Assembly (NCBI GenBank): GCA_964522445.1
Contig: CAZFUY010000061.1
Location: forward strand, 1-18,338
DNA: 18,338 bases
Reading direction: 5' to 3'
Origin: CAZFUY01 sp964522445
GTDB taxonomy: Bacteria; Pseudomonadota; Gammaproteobacteria; SZUA-229
Shown here in pieces: positions 7,820 through 16,348 of this stretch (position 1 is the stretch's first letter; each line of letters opens with the position of its first letter). The notes below the pieces were generated by a model. That model saw only the letters and a program-made list of their open reading frames with translations, did not search any database and had not been told where the DNA came from. The translations under genes and the position numbers were made by a program.

Positions 7820-8215
7820 ATGTCTGAGCTATTTAATGACAAGTGGATGAAAAAATACCAGCAGGAATGGAATAAAGACCCTGAACTTTCAGACGCACTA
7901 AAAAAAATAAGCTTTAACTCCATAATTGGTTATGGCTTTCCTGATGAAAATAAACCTCGCGGTTATATCCATATAGAAAACGGCCAGATTATTAATGCCG
8001 GTTTATATAATGACCAAAAGCTCAACTGGGATCTCCGCGCAAAAGAGAACCACTGGAATGAGTGGCTCAATCGGGAAGTAGGCACTACCAGTGTTAGCCT
8101 GGCCTATATAACAGGTAAACTTAAGTTTGTTGAGGGCGACTATAAAAATATGTTCAGAGATCCCGGCACAAGCAGACCATTCGTTAAAAGCTTTTCTGCT
8201 ATGGGTAGAGTTTAA
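7820..8215 (+). CDS. Small SCP2-like (sterol-carrier-type) protein
   Basis: This 131-residue soluble protein lacks a signal peptide or membrane segment. The order of elements resembles bacterial SCP2-domain lipid-carrier proteins: FNSIIGYGF, an ENGQIINAGLY strand, LNWDLRA, a Trp-rich helix NHWNEWLNRE, LAYITGKLKFVEGDY and a C-terminal PFVKSFSAMGRV. These have a hydrophobic groove for lipids or fatty-acyl chains, but the bacterial members mostly have no known ligand. The ATG has a good ribosome site (GGAG, about 7811-7814). It sits 41 bases after the ftsN-like gene and 77 bases before the histidine kinase gene, so it may belong to either transcript. The domain call is from recognised pattern only, and a role in lipid handling is inference. 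Confidence 0.6.
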   Translation: MSELFNDKWMKKYQQEWNKDPELSDALKKISFNSIIGYGFPDENKPRGYIHIENGQIINAGLYNDQKLNWDLRAKENHWNEWLNREVGTTSVSLAYITGKLKFVEGDYKNMFRDPGTSRPFVKSFSAMGRV

Positions 8216-8257
8216 AAAAGGCATTCAATTCTACATAGCTGCTTATTGATATAGCCC

Positions 8258-8292
8258 TTTACGCCTTATGCTTTAGCCTTTATCCTTTCAGC
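8258..8292 (+). repeat. Degenerate 7-base tandem repeat tract abutting the histidine kinase start
   Basis: Five consecutive heptamers, TTTACGC, CTTATGC, TTTAGCC, TTTATCC and TTTCAGC, run straight into the ATG at 8293. They have the same register and the same final CAGC-ATG junction as the tract before argS. The tract replaces the ribosome site, since no purine-rich motif lies before this ATG. Whether it is a passive repeat or a control element is unknown. Confidence 0.55.
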
Positions 8293-9219
8293 ATGCACAA
8301 GAATCTTGAAGAATACCTGCCTTTTCTAATAGAAGAACTGTCATCCAGTGAATCTCACAGTTCCATTGATGATCGCTGGAAATCAGTTCTGGAAAAGTTT
8401 TTTTCTCAGGCCAGTCTTGAGTTAATAAAAGAAAATATTGAGTCATGTCAGCTTAATGATAATGGCACGATACTTCAGGTACCCGCTATTACTCAGGCTC
8501 AATGCTACAGGCTCAGCGCAAAAAATTCTCAACAACTGTTTACTAAAAATGACGAGAAACTGGCCAATGCTTTAGTTAAATTAACACACCAGTTTGTAAG
8601 CATTCAGGAAGCCATTGAGCAGGGGGCATCCACTGAACGACAACGCATTGCTCGAGACCTGCACGATGATGTAGCCGCCCGAATGCTGACACTTATTCAT
8701 CAGGCTAAAGATCAGAAATCTATTGATTTAGCTCGCAGTATTCTCAAATCATTAAGAAATGCTATTTATACACTTGACAACAAATCTACAACTACGATAC
8801 TTGATGCGTTGACCGATATTCGTGCTGAAATTCAGGAGCGTTTAAATACCATTGGAATGCAACTTTTCTGGGAGCAGCCAAACGAAGTAAATGATCTGAT
8901 TTTTACACCAAGACAACATATTAATTTACATCGAATTCTGCACGAAATAACAACCAATGTGATTAGACATGCTGGGGCAAATTTTATAAGCATTGATATT
9001 AAATTGCTGGATAATGATTTCCATGTTTGCGCCAATGATAATGGCTCTGGTTTTAATCTGGAAGAATGTATTCCTGGCAAAGGCATTAATAATATAGAAA
9101 CCCGGGTAAAAGAACTAAATGGACAGGTTTCCTGGCAAACAATAAAAACTGAAGCAGGTGAAAATACAGGCTGTAGTGTTGATATCAGCTTTCCTGTTTC
9201 CATCAATAAGGTAGCATAA
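8293..9219 (+). CDS. Soluble NarL-type sensor histidine kinase (HisKA_3/HATPase)
   Basis: The 308-residue kinase has no transmembrane helix or signal peptide. Residues 1-110 form a sensory or adaptor region without a clear domain; the stretch around CYRLSAKNS to KNDEKLANAL has a faint GAF-like look. The dimerisation/phosphoacceptor H-box of the NarX/DesK class follows, ERQRIARDLHDDVAAR with His124. The ATPase domain has the N-box HEITTNVIRHAGA (Asn222), DNGSGF (249-254) and GKGINNIETRV. It would phosphorylate the response regulator encoded 2 bases downstream (Asp54). The signal must be cytosolic or delivered by a partner. The ATG at 8293 is the only sensible start and is preceded by a heptamer repeat tract instead of a ribosome site, so initiation may be weak or regulated (inference). 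Confidence 0.9.
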   Translation: MHKNLEEYLPFLIEELSSSESHSSIDDRWKSVLEKFFSQASLELIKENIESCQLNDNGTILQVPAITQAQCYRLSAKNSQQLFTKNDEKLANALVKLTHQFVSIQEAIEQGASTERQRIARDLHDDVAARMLTLIHQAKDQKSIDLARSILKSLRNAIYTLDNKSTTTILDALTDIRAEIQERLNTIGMQLFWEQPNEVNDLIFTPRQHINLHRILHEITTNVIRHAGANFISIDIKLLDNDFHVCANDNGSGFNLEECIPGKGINNIETRVKELNGQVSWQTIKTEAGENTGCSVDISFPVSINKVA

Positions 9220-9221
9220 CA

Positions 9222-9857
9222 ATGCAATCTGTACTGGTACTTGAAGATCACCCCGAAACACGTGAATGGCTTACTGATATTATCCAGCAGGCATTTAAGC
9301 AGGTTAATATTTCTGAAGCATCCAGTCTGGCTCAGGCTCGAAAACAGCTAAACGACAGGACATTTGATCTGGCACTTATTGACCTTAATCTACCCGATGG
9401 CAATGGCGTTGAGATTATTCGTGAAATTAACACTCACTCACCTGACACCTACTGTGTAGTAGCCACAATTTTTGATGACGATGACTGCTTATTTCCTGCA
9501 CTTGAAGCTGGCGCACAGGGTTATTTACTAAAAGAACAGACCACTGAAGAATTTATTCAAAACCTGCAGGGCATTATTAAAGGTGAACCCCCTATTTCTC
9601 CCACCATCGCTCGAAAAATGATTCAGCATTTTCACAGCGAACCCACTCAGTCGGACAAACCTGATTTATCTAAACGAGAAAAAGAAATCCTTAGCGCCAT
9701 AGCTAAAGGCTTAAGCCGCAATGAGGCTGCTGAAATTTTAGGCATTACCTCTAATACTGTAGCCAGTCATCTAAAAAGTATTTATGGGAAGCTGAATGTA
9801 TCGAATCGCGCGCAGGCAACACTGGAAGCTTTGCGACTGGGGCTAGTCAGAGCCTGA
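9222..9857 (+). CDS. NarL/FixJ-family response regulator
   Basis: This 211-residue protein begins 2 bases after the kinase stop, so the two form a cognate pair. The receiver domain (about 1-120) shows the acidic pair Glu8-Asp9, phosphoacceptor Asp54 (LIDLNLPDG), Thr82 and Lys104 (GYLLKE). A linker leads to a LuxR-type helix-turn-helix (about 145-208): LSKREKEILSAIAKGLSRNEAAEILGI, spelled here in two parts as LSKREKEILSAIAKG and LSRNEAAEILGI, then TVASHLKSIYGKL. Phosphorylation normally exposes this DNA-binding domain for dimer binding at promoters. Targets cannot be read from the window; the neighbouring ftsN/SCP2 genes and the divergent operons are possibilities only. It converges on the exported-protein gene at 9891, 33 bases away. 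Confidence 0.95.
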   Translation: MQSVLVLEDHPETREWLTDIIQQAFKQVNISEASSLAQARKQLNDRTFDLALIDLNLPDGNGVEIIREINTHSPDTYCVVATIFDDDDCLFPALEAGAQGYLLKEQTTEEFIQNLQGIIKGEPPISPTIARKMIQHFHSEPTQSDKPDLSKREKEILSAIAKGLSRNEAAEILGITSNTVASHLKSIYGKLNVSNRAQATLEALRLGLVRA

Positions 9858-9890
9858 AGTAAGGAATACTCTGATCAAGTTTAATTAACT

Positions 9891-10409
9891 TTAGTAAAAT
9901 TTATGCTTGGCAATTTTATATAGCTTAAGCTTACGCTTTGCACCAAATACCTTAATGCCTCTTATGATTTGTGCATTACCATGACAAAAGGGCTCTAGCG
10001 CCTTGTTTTCCAGCAGCATATTCCCTTCCATATAAATACTCACTTTGGCGGAAAGCTTATTGCCACATTTACCAAAATAATTAGTATTAAATAGCTTGGG
10101 CTGCAAAATTACTTTATAGGAAACGCCGCTTAACTCACAAATCAATTCCACCGATTTCCTCTGTCGAACCAGTCGCCTCTCACCCTTGTCTTCCATTTCA
10201 ACCCAGTCCCAGGGACTATAAATACCATCGGCTTCTGAGAATTTAAATTTTCTCCCAGCTTCTCCCCACCTGACTTCATTTTTTATTTTCAGCACATCAG
10301 CTTTCTTATCACAGGTATAAGTAATAATGGGGTAAACCTGATCCGCAAATACCGTAGGCAAATACAGTAACAGGAAGGCAAATAGTGTATGAAAAATAAA
10401 ATGCTGCAT
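9891..10409 (-). CDS. Hypothetical exported protein
   Basis: I do not recognise this 172-residue protein. The N-terminus is a clear Sec signal peptide (hydrophobic FIFHTLFAFLLLYLP, likely cleavage after VFA, near residue 22), so it should reach the periplasm or outside. The mature part is basic toward the C-terminus (KRKLKLYKIAKHK) and has four cysteines, in TYTCDK, LICEL, FGKCG and EPFCHG, which could form two disulfides. I use the ATG at 10409-10407. A TTG four codons upstream (10421) directly abuts an AAGGA, which is better placed for the ATG, though at a long spacing of about 12 bases. It stands alone, convergent with the response regulator and divergent from hrpA. Confidence 0.7.
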   Translation of the reverse strand: MQHFIFHTLFAFLLLYLPTVFADQVYPIITYTCDKKADVLKIKNEVRWGEAGRKFKFSEADGIYSPWDWVEMEDKGERRLVRQRKSVELICELSGVSYKVILQPKLFNTNYFGKCGNKLSAKVSIYMEGNMLLENKALEPFCHGNAQIIRGIKVFGAKRKLKLYKIAKHKFY

Positions 10410-10571
10410 AGCAGCTAACAATCCTTTAAATTCTTAATTAACCTGATAAATACAGCTTAAGCATCTATTTTATACGAAAAAAACATTTATTTATTCTTCT
10501 TTATATTTATAACCAGAAATATTAATTTTATAACCCAAAGTCAGTCAGTTGTCTTCACTCAAACGAATGAC

Positions 10572-10600
10572 TTGCATCCTGTACAAACCTCACCATAATA
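10572..10600 (+). promoter_or_regulatory. Possible sigma-70 promoter for the hrpA operon
   Basis: TTGCAT (10572-10577) and CATAAT (10594-10599) are 16 bases apart; the -10 matches 5 of 6 consensus bases, the -35 only three. Transcription would start near 10606, leaving a leader of about 20 bases before the hrpA ATG. No ribosome site is visible before that ATG, which suits a short or nearly leaderless mRNA. This is a pattern-only prediction. Confidence 0.3.
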
Positions 10601-10625
10601 CGCCTCAAATATAAATTAATTAGTT

Positions 10626-13600
10626 ATGAAGCAAGCATCTATTAAAAAATTTTATCAACAACTCGATCAGTGCATGTTACCTGATCGCCATAATCTTTAT
10701 CGACGGATAAAGAATCTGACCCGTCAAAATAAAATAGATGAACACAAGCTGCAAAAACTCACTGAAAATATTGCTCAGTCTATTAATAAAGCCAAACAGC
10801 GAAAACAGCTTATCCCTGCCATTTCCTACCCTGACAACTTACCCGTTAGCCAGAAAAAAGAGCTTCTTCTAAAAACCATACAGGAAAATCAGGTCACCAT
10901 CCTTTGCGGTGAAACAGGATCAGGAAAAACCACACAATTACCCAAGATATGTTTACAGGCAGGTCTGGGTATTCGCGGGCTTATTGGCCACACTCAGCCT
11001 CGACGACTTGCAGCTCGTTCAGTGGCCAGCCGTATTGCTGAAGAACTAAAAATTGAACTGGGTCAGGCCGTTGGTTATAAAGTTCGCTTCAGTGATAAAT
11101 TAAGCGATAAAACTTACATAAAATTAATGACTGATGGTATTTTACTTGCTGAAATTCACCATGATCCTTACCTGAGCCAATACGACTGCATTATTATTGA
11201 TGAAGCTCATGAACGCAGTTTGAATATTGATTTTATTTTAGGCTACCTTAAGCAGCTATTAGCCAAACGCCGTGATCTTAAAATTATTATTACATCAGCA
11301 ACCATTGACCCTCAGCGTTTTGCAAAACATTTTAATAATGCCCCTGTTATTGAAGTCTCTGGCCGCACCTATCCCGTTGAAACTCTTTATCACCCATTAC
11401 AGAATGAAGATAACAATGAGCAACAAAAAGATTTACAACAGGCGATAGCTGATGCTGTTAATTTTTTATCCACAAAAGATCGCAGTGATATTCTGGTCTT
11501 TCTAAGTGGTGAAAGAGACATTCGAGAAACCGCTGATTACTTAAAAAAACAGCAACTTCAGAATACTGAAATTTTACCTTTACTGGCTCGATTATCTGCC
11601 AGTGAACAAAATAAAATTTTCCACACATCTGGTAAACGCCGCATTATTCTTTCTACCAATGTTGCCGAAACTTCGCTTACTGTTCCCGGTATTAAATATG
11701 TTATTGATTCTGGTGTTGCTCGTATTTCCAGATATTCCTGGCGCAGCAAAATACAACGACTGCCTATAGAGAAAATATCACAGGCCTCAGCCAATCAACG
11801 GAAAGGTCGTTGTGGACGAATATCTGAAGGCATATGTATTCGACTTTATTCCGAGGATGATTTTAATCTCCGTGATGAATTTACCGCACCTGAAATTCAG
11901 CGAACAAATTTAGCTGCCGTTATCTTACAAATGGAAAATATGCAACTGGGGCATGTTGAAGATTTTCCCTTTGTTGAACCACCTGATGGACGACTCATTC
12001 GTGACGGTTACAAGCTATTACATGAATTAGGCGCAATTAATAAAAAAAATAAAATAACCGCCATAGGAAAAAAACTGGCTCACTTGCCAATAGACCCAAA
12101 ACTGGGGCGCATGCTATTAGAAGCCGAACAGGAATCTGCTTTAAATGAAACACTGGTCATTGTTGCAGCACTTGCCACTCAAGACCCAAAAGAAAGACCC
12201 ATGGATAAACAGCAGGCAGCCGATGAAGCACATAAACAATTTAAAGACGATAGCTCTGACTTTATAAGTTTTTTAAACCTGTGGAACAGCTTTCACAAAC
12301 AGCAACAAAATCTTTCAGGGAATAAGCTAAGAAAATGGTGTAAAGAAAACTTCATTTCGTGGATGCGCATGCGCGAATGGAAAGACACTCATTTTCAAAT
12401 TAAAAACATGCTGAAAGATTTGAAATTAAAATTCAATAATAATGAGGCAGATTATACATCCATACACCGTTCATTACTTACTGGCTTGCTGGGCAATCTG
12501 GGGCTTAAGTCTGAAGACAGAGAATACACCGGCGCACGCAATGGTAAGTTTGTAATTTTCCCTGGCTCTGCTCTCTTTAAAAAAAAACCAAAATGGATAA
12601 TGAGTGCAGCGATTGTAGAAACAGGCCGCGTATATGCTCGCACCGTTTCAAAAATAGAACCATTATGGATAGAAGACAAAGCCAGACATTTATTTAAACG
12701 CAACTACAGCCAGCCTCACTGGGAAAAGCGAAACGCTCAGGTTAGCGCTTTTGAACAAACAACCCTGTATGGATTAATTATAAATCCTAAGCGAAAAATA
12801 AATTATGGCCCCATAAATAGCGTAGAAGCCAGGGAAATATTTATTCGTTCTGCTTTAGTTCAGGGAGACTTTAATTGTAACTTCGACTTTTTTATTCACA
12901 ACCAGAAACTTATTAAAGAACTTGAAAATCTGGAAGCAAAATCAAGACGACAGGATATTATTATTGATGATGAAATAATATTTCAATTCTATGAGCAGAT
13001 AATCCCTGAAAATATTTACAGTGGGCCACAGTTTAATAAATGGCAGAAACAATGCAGTAAAGAAATTATTAATAAATTATTCCTCACTAAAGAATATTTA
13101 ATGCAGCACAATGCAGAACATATTACCGATGAGCAGTTCCCTGACCACATTGAAATAAACGGCTCTTACTACCCACTGGAATACCATTTTGATCCTGGGC
13201 ACAATTGTGATGGCATTACGGTTATTACACCTGCCGCAGGTTTAAATGCATTAAATCCACAAATATGCGAATGGCTAGTACCCGGCATGCTACATGAGAA
13301 AATGATTGCTTTAATTCGCTCTTTACCCAAACAGCTTAGAAAGAATTTTGTTCCTGCCCCTAATTTTGCTGACACCTGTTTACAGGCTCTTGAGGCGGAC
13401 AACATATCTTTAAGCACAGCTATGTCCAATCACTTAAGAAAAATAACAGGAACTGAAATTCCTTATGATGCCTGGCGACCTGAATTATTAGACTCACACC
13501 TGTTTATGAATTTTCGCATTATAGATAACAAAGGAAAAACCATTAAAGAACATCGTAACCTGCAATATTTAAAAGACACTCTAAATGATATACCTACTGA

Positions 13601-14492
13601 TGTTCTGGCAGAAAAAACCACCTATAATTTTGAAAAAGAAAATGTCAAAGCCGATATTCTGGACAATCTTCCAGAAACCATTGATATTGATTTACATGGT
13701 GTAAAAATAAAAGGCTTTCCTGCTCTAGTTAAAGAGGGTAAAAATGTTGCTCTGCGTATTTTAGATTCAAAAAACAAAGCCATACAGGAACATAAAACAG
13801 GACTAAGACAATTATTTATAAATGCGTTACCTGAACAAATAAAATATTTAAAAAATAACCTGCCACAAATACACAAACTTTGCATGCTTTATACCAGTAT
13901 AGGAAAATGTGACGATTTAAAAAATGATTTACTCGCTGCAATTATTGATGAAGTATTTACTCAATATAAAATTAATAGCCATGCAGATTTTAATGCTGTT
14001 TTAAGCAAGGGAAAAGCCGAACTACATAATACAACCAATAGCTGGTGCAACTTATTATTAGATATTTTATCTATTCATCAACAACTTAGAAAATCTTTAA
14101 AGAATCCTCCACTTACATGGCTGGATGCAGTTACAGATATTCAGGATCAACTGAATCATTTACTGCAACCTGGTTTTATACTCAGCACTGAAAAAGACAA
14201 TTTACAACAATATCCCCGTTACCTTAGCGCCATACAGAAACGCCTGCAAAAAATTCAGGATAATCCTGATCGAGACAGAAAAAGCCGATTGCAAATTGCG
14301 TCTTTATGGCAGGACTATCAAAAACGAGAAACAGCGCTGGCAAAACAACACGCCACATCTAAACAACTTCAACATTATCGTTGGATGCTGGAAGAATATC
14401 GGGTATCTTTATTTGCTCAGGAGTTAAAAACAAGGTTTCCAATTTCTGAAAAACGACTTAAAATATACTGGAACGATATTTCTGACACATGA
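10626..14492 (+). CDS. hrpA: ATP-dependent RNA helicase HrpA (DEAH-box)
   Basis: At 1288 residues the protein has the length of E. coli HrpA (about 1300) and closely similar blocks. HrpA unwinds RNA, is linked to fimbrial mRNA processing in E. coli and to rescue of stalled ribosomes. Visible motifs: Walker A GETGSGKT (95-102), motif Ia TQPRRLAARSVA, DEAH box (192-195), ITSATIDP, motif V STNVAETSLTVPGIKYV, split here as STNVAETSL and TVPGIKYV, and motif VI QRKGRCGR. The ratchet/HA2 and OB-fold regions follow, then the long C-terminal domain typical of HrpA (DUF3418). The ATG at 10626 is preceded by AATTAATTAGTT without a ribosome site. The stop overlaps the next start in ATGA (14489-14492), so it is translationally coupled to the cytochrome gene. 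That pairing is unusual. Confidence 0.98.
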   Translation: MKQASIKKFYQQLDQCMLPDRHNLYRRIKNLTRQNKIDEHKLQKLTENIAQSINKAKQRKQLIPAISYPDNLPVSQKKELLLKTIQENQVTILCGETGSGKTTQLPKICLQAGLGIRGLIGHTQPRRLAARSVASRIAEELKIELGQAVGYKVRFSDKLSDKTYIKLMTDGILLAEIHHDPYLSQYDCIIIDEAHERSLNIDFILGYLKQLLAKRRDLKIIITSATIDPQRFAKHFNNAPVIEVSGRTYPVETLYHPLQNEDNNEQQKDLQQAIADAVNFLSTKDRSDILVFLSGERDIRETADYLKKQQLQNTEILPLLARLSASEQNKIFHTSGKRRIILSTNVAETSLTVPGIKYVIDSGVARISRYSWRSKIQRLPIEKISQASANQRKGRCGRISEGICIRLYSEDDFNLRDEFTAPEIQRTNLAAVILQMENMQLGHVEDFPFVEPPDGRLIRDGYKLLHELGAINKKNKITAIGKKLAHLPIDPKLGRMLLEAEQESALNETLVIVAALATQDPKERPMDKQQAADEAHKQFKDDSSDFISFLNLWNSFHKQQQNLSGNKLRKWCKENFISWMRMREWKDTHFQIKNMLKDLKLKFNNNEADYTSIHRSLLTGLLGNLGLKSEDREYTGARNGKFVIFPGSALFKKKPKWIMSAAIVETGRVYARTVSKIEPLWIEDKARHLFKRNYSQPHWEKRNAQVSAFEQTTLYGLIINPKRKINYGPINSVEAREIFIRSALVQGDFNCNFDFFIHNQKLIKELENLEAKSRRQDIIIDDEIIFQFYEQIIPENIYSGPQFNKWQKQCSKEIINKLFLTKEYLMQHNAEHITDEQFPDHIEINGSYYPLEYHFDPGHNCDGITVITPAAGLNALNPQICEWLVPGMLHEKMIALIRSLPKQLRKNFVPAPNFADTCLQALEADNISLSTAMSNHLRKITGTEIPYDAWRPELLDSHLFMNFRIIDNKGKTIKEHRNLQYLKDTLNDIPTDVLAEKTTYNFEKENVKADILDNLPETIDIDLHGVKIKGFPALVKEGKNVALRILDSKNKAIQEHKTGLRQLFINALPEQIKYLKNNLPQIHKLCMLYTSIGKCDDLKNDLLAAIIDEVFTQYKINSHADFNAVLSKGKAELHNTTNSWCNLLLDILSIHQQLRKSLKNPPLTWLDAVTDIQDQLNHLLQPGFILSTEKDNLQQYPRYLSAIQKRLQKIQDNPDRDRKSRLQIASLWQDYQKRETALAKQHATSKQLQHYRWMLEEYRVSLFAQELKTRFPISEKRLKIYWNDISDT

Positions 14493-15532
14493 AAAATTTA
14501 TTCAAAAAATACACCTTATTTCTATTGCTACTTTTACCATTAGCAAGTCAGGCTATTGACGGTGAAAAACTCTACACTGAAAACTGCGCCATCTGCCATG
14601 GCAGCGAAGGCATGGGTGGTGTTGGCATACCACTGGCTTTACCCGCCTTTCTCGAACAAACCCCCGATGAATACCTGATTCGCACTATTCTCTTTGGCCG
14701 ACCAGGGCGTATTATGCCCGCCTTTACTAATTTGTCTCATGCACAGGCAAAAGCCATTGCGCATTTTATACGGCGCTGGTATCCATCAAAACCGCCAAAA
14801 TGGGACAGCACACCGGTTAAAGGCAATAAGGAAAATGGATTAATTTTATTTGATAAACATTGTGCAAGCTGCCATGGCAAAGGCGCAACAGGCGGCAAAG
14901 GTACAGGGGTGATGTTTTCCAGACCCAGAGACCTGCCCATTACAGCCCCTGCATTAAATAATCCGGGCTTTTTAAACTCAGCCTCAGACAAAATGATAAA
15001 AAATATCATTATTAATGGTCGATCCAGTACGCCCATGCAAAAAGCCAAAGATCATGACCTGTCAGAAAATAATGTTAATGATATAGTCAGTTATATTCGC
15101 AGCCTGCAAACACCCCTACATTCCATAGCCAAAAAAATAGCTGAAGAACCCGCCGCACTAATATATGACTCCAGCTATAGCTTTGAAGAAACAGTCCAAA
15201 ATGTAAAAAATGCAGCCGTGGGCATGAATTTTAAGCTGATCAGGGATCAGGCATTGGACAGCGGCCTGGTTGCCAAGGACAAAGAAACCAAAAAACAGAC
15301 CATGGTTTATTTCTGCAATTTCAAGTTTCTTTATGATGCATTAGCCATTGACCCCCGTGTTGGCATGTTCTTGCCCTGCCGAGTGACCGTGGTTGAAAAC
15401 AAAGGAAAAGTACAGGTAATGAGCATCAATCCCTTGCGATTAAGCCACCTGTTTAATAACAACGAACTGGATAATGCCTGCACAGAAATGCACGATTTAT
15501 ATATTTCTATACTTGAGGAAGCAACATTGTGA
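14489..15532 (+). CDS. Di-haem cytochrome c with C-terminal DUF302 domain
   Basis: The protein has 347 residues: a Sec signal peptide (1-22, ending SQA), two class I cytochrome c domains and a DUF302 domain. Haem sites are CAICH (33-37) and CASCH (125-129), with candidate axial Met76 (GRIMPAF) and Met183 (STPMQK), so both haems could be His/Met-ligated in the periplasm. Residues about 215-347 match DUF302: YFCNFKFLYDALAIDPRVG, then FLPCRVTVVE. The DUF302 fold has no firm biochemical role but is found near sulfur-oxidation and haem proteins. The fusion suggests DUF302 senses, binds or delivers a substrate or electron partner (inference). The start overlaps the hrpA stop and the end overlaps the next DUF302 gene by 4 bases, indicating one transcript. 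Confidence 0.9.
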   Translation: MKNLFKKYTLFLLLLLPLASQAIDGEKLYTENCAICHGSEGMGGVGIPLALPAFLEQTPDEYLIRTILFGRPGRIMPAFTNLSHAQAKAIAHFIRRWYPSKPPKWDSTPVKGNKENGLILFDKHCASCHGKGATGGKGTGVMFSRPRDLPITAPALNNPGFLNSASDKMIKNIIINGRSSTPMQKAKDHDLSENNVNDIVSYIRSLQTPLHSIAKKIAEEPAALIYDSSYSFEETVQNVKNAAVGMNFKLIRDQALDSGLVAKDKETKKQTMVYFCNFKFLYDALAIDPRVGMFLPCRVTVVENKGKVQVMSINPLRLSHLFNNNELDNACTEMHDLYISILEEATL

Positions 15533-15993
15533 AACGCTACCTCAAACTTGTAATTGCAATATGTGGTTTACTTGGCTTCTCAATAGCCAATGCAGTTATA
15601 ACAGATGAATTAATGATGATTCGCTCCGATCAGGCTTTTCCAGAAACCATGTCAGCACTACAGGAAGGCATTAAAAATCAGGGCTACACCCTTTCACGCG
15701 TACAACGAGTCGATATCGGACTCACATCAATGGGCTTCAAAACAGATAAATATCGCGTGGTATTTTTTGGCAAAACCGATGAAATCCACCATTTAAGCAA
15801 AACACACCCCAGCCTGATACCCTACCTGCCACTAAAAATTGCTATTTTTGCCGAAGGCGATGAAACCCTGCTGGTTTGCTCAAACCCTATGTCATTTATC
15901 GAGCTTTACCCAGAACCTGAATTAACAAAAATTTTTAAGCAGTGGCGAAAAGATATAGAAAAAATACTCAATCACGTGCAATTTTCTTATTGA
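15529..15993 (+). CDS. Exported DUF302-domain protein
   Basis: This 154-residue protein has a signal peptide (about 1-22, ending IANA) and a single DUF302-type domain: FPETMSALQEGIKNQGYTL as first helix, YRVVFFGKTDEI as core strand and LPLKIAIFAEGDETLLVCSNP as the central pair, the last two joined by LIPY. It has no CXXCH haem motif and only two cysteines. The GTG start at 15529 overlaps the end of the cytochrome-DUF302 gene by 4 bases (GTGA), so production is coupled. Because the upstream protein carries the same domain, the two may form a periplasmic heterodimer or complex (inference). The PilZ gene follows 34 to 49 bases later. DUF302 assignment rests on pattern resemblance and is somewhat less clear here than in the cytochrome. 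Confidence 0.8.
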   Translation: MKRYLKLVIAICGLLGFSIANAVITDELMMIRSDQAFPETMSALQEGIKNQGYTLSRVQRVDIGLTSMGFKTDKYRVVFFGKTDEIHHLSKTHPSLIPYLPLKIAIFAEGDETLLVCSNPMSFIELYPEPELTKIFKQWRKDIEKILNHVQFSY

Positions 15994-16042
15994 ACGCTAT
16001 TATCTTAAAGAGCCAACAATAAAAACAGTGAAGTCGAATAAT

Positions 16043-16318
16043 ATGCCTAACAGTGATAACCGCAAACATCTTCGAATTGGCCTTGTCGTTGATATTGAAC
16101 TTACCTTGCCAGAAAAAGGCCAGGTTATCGTTCGCACCAAAAATATTAGTGATGGCGGTCTTTTTCTAATTCTGGATGATATTGAAATGCCCCCTATTGG
16201 AACCGAAGTACAGGTCAGGCTTCAAAATCAGCTAGGCGATGGCGACAAGCCCCCCATTAATCGAGCCATGGTGGTACGTAGTGACCCCGATGGAGTCGGC
16301 CTGGAATTTTTAGAATAG
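16043..16318 (+). CDS. PilZ-domain c-di-GMP-binding protein
   Basis: This is a single-domain PilZ protein of 91 residues with the complete c-di-GMP signature: RKHLR (RxxxR, near the N-terminus) and NISDGG (NxSxxG) about 35 residues later. It ends in the strand VVRSDPDGVGLEFLE. Single PilZ proteins act as cytosolic switches for motility, pilus or exopolysaccharide machinery in response to c-di-GMP. I use the ATG at 16043; a GTG at 16028 would add MKSNN. Neither start has a strong ribosome site. It lies downstream of the DUF302 gene and may share its transcript, though a gap of 49 bases and different function leave that open. It converges on the integron integrase. Confidence 0.9.
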   Translation: MPNSDNRKHLRIGLVVDIELTLPEKGQVIVRTKNISDGGLFLILDDIEMPPIGTEVQVRLQNQLGDGDKPPINRAMVVRSDPDGVGLEFLE

Positions 16319-16345
16319 TTTTTACTTTTTATTTTCCTGTAAAAA
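16319..16345. terminator. Possible bidirectional terminator between PilZ and intI genes
   Basis: TTTTTAC (16319-16325) and GTAAAAA (16339-16345) form a perfect 7-base stem around a 13-base loop, just after the PilZ stop and between convergent genes. It is AT-rich, so thermodynamic support is weak; position is the main argument. Confidence 0.25.
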
Positions 16346-16348
16346 ATT

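Noticed and set aside
9875..9896. Near-palindrome AGTTTAATTAACT between convergent genes
   Set aside because: Purely AT, short and imperfect; too weak to call a terminator or operator.
11466..11474. TTATCCACA inside hrpA
   Set aside because: A single isolated copy within conserved coding sequence (FLSTKD) with no neighbouring boxes; expected by chance in AT-rich DNA.
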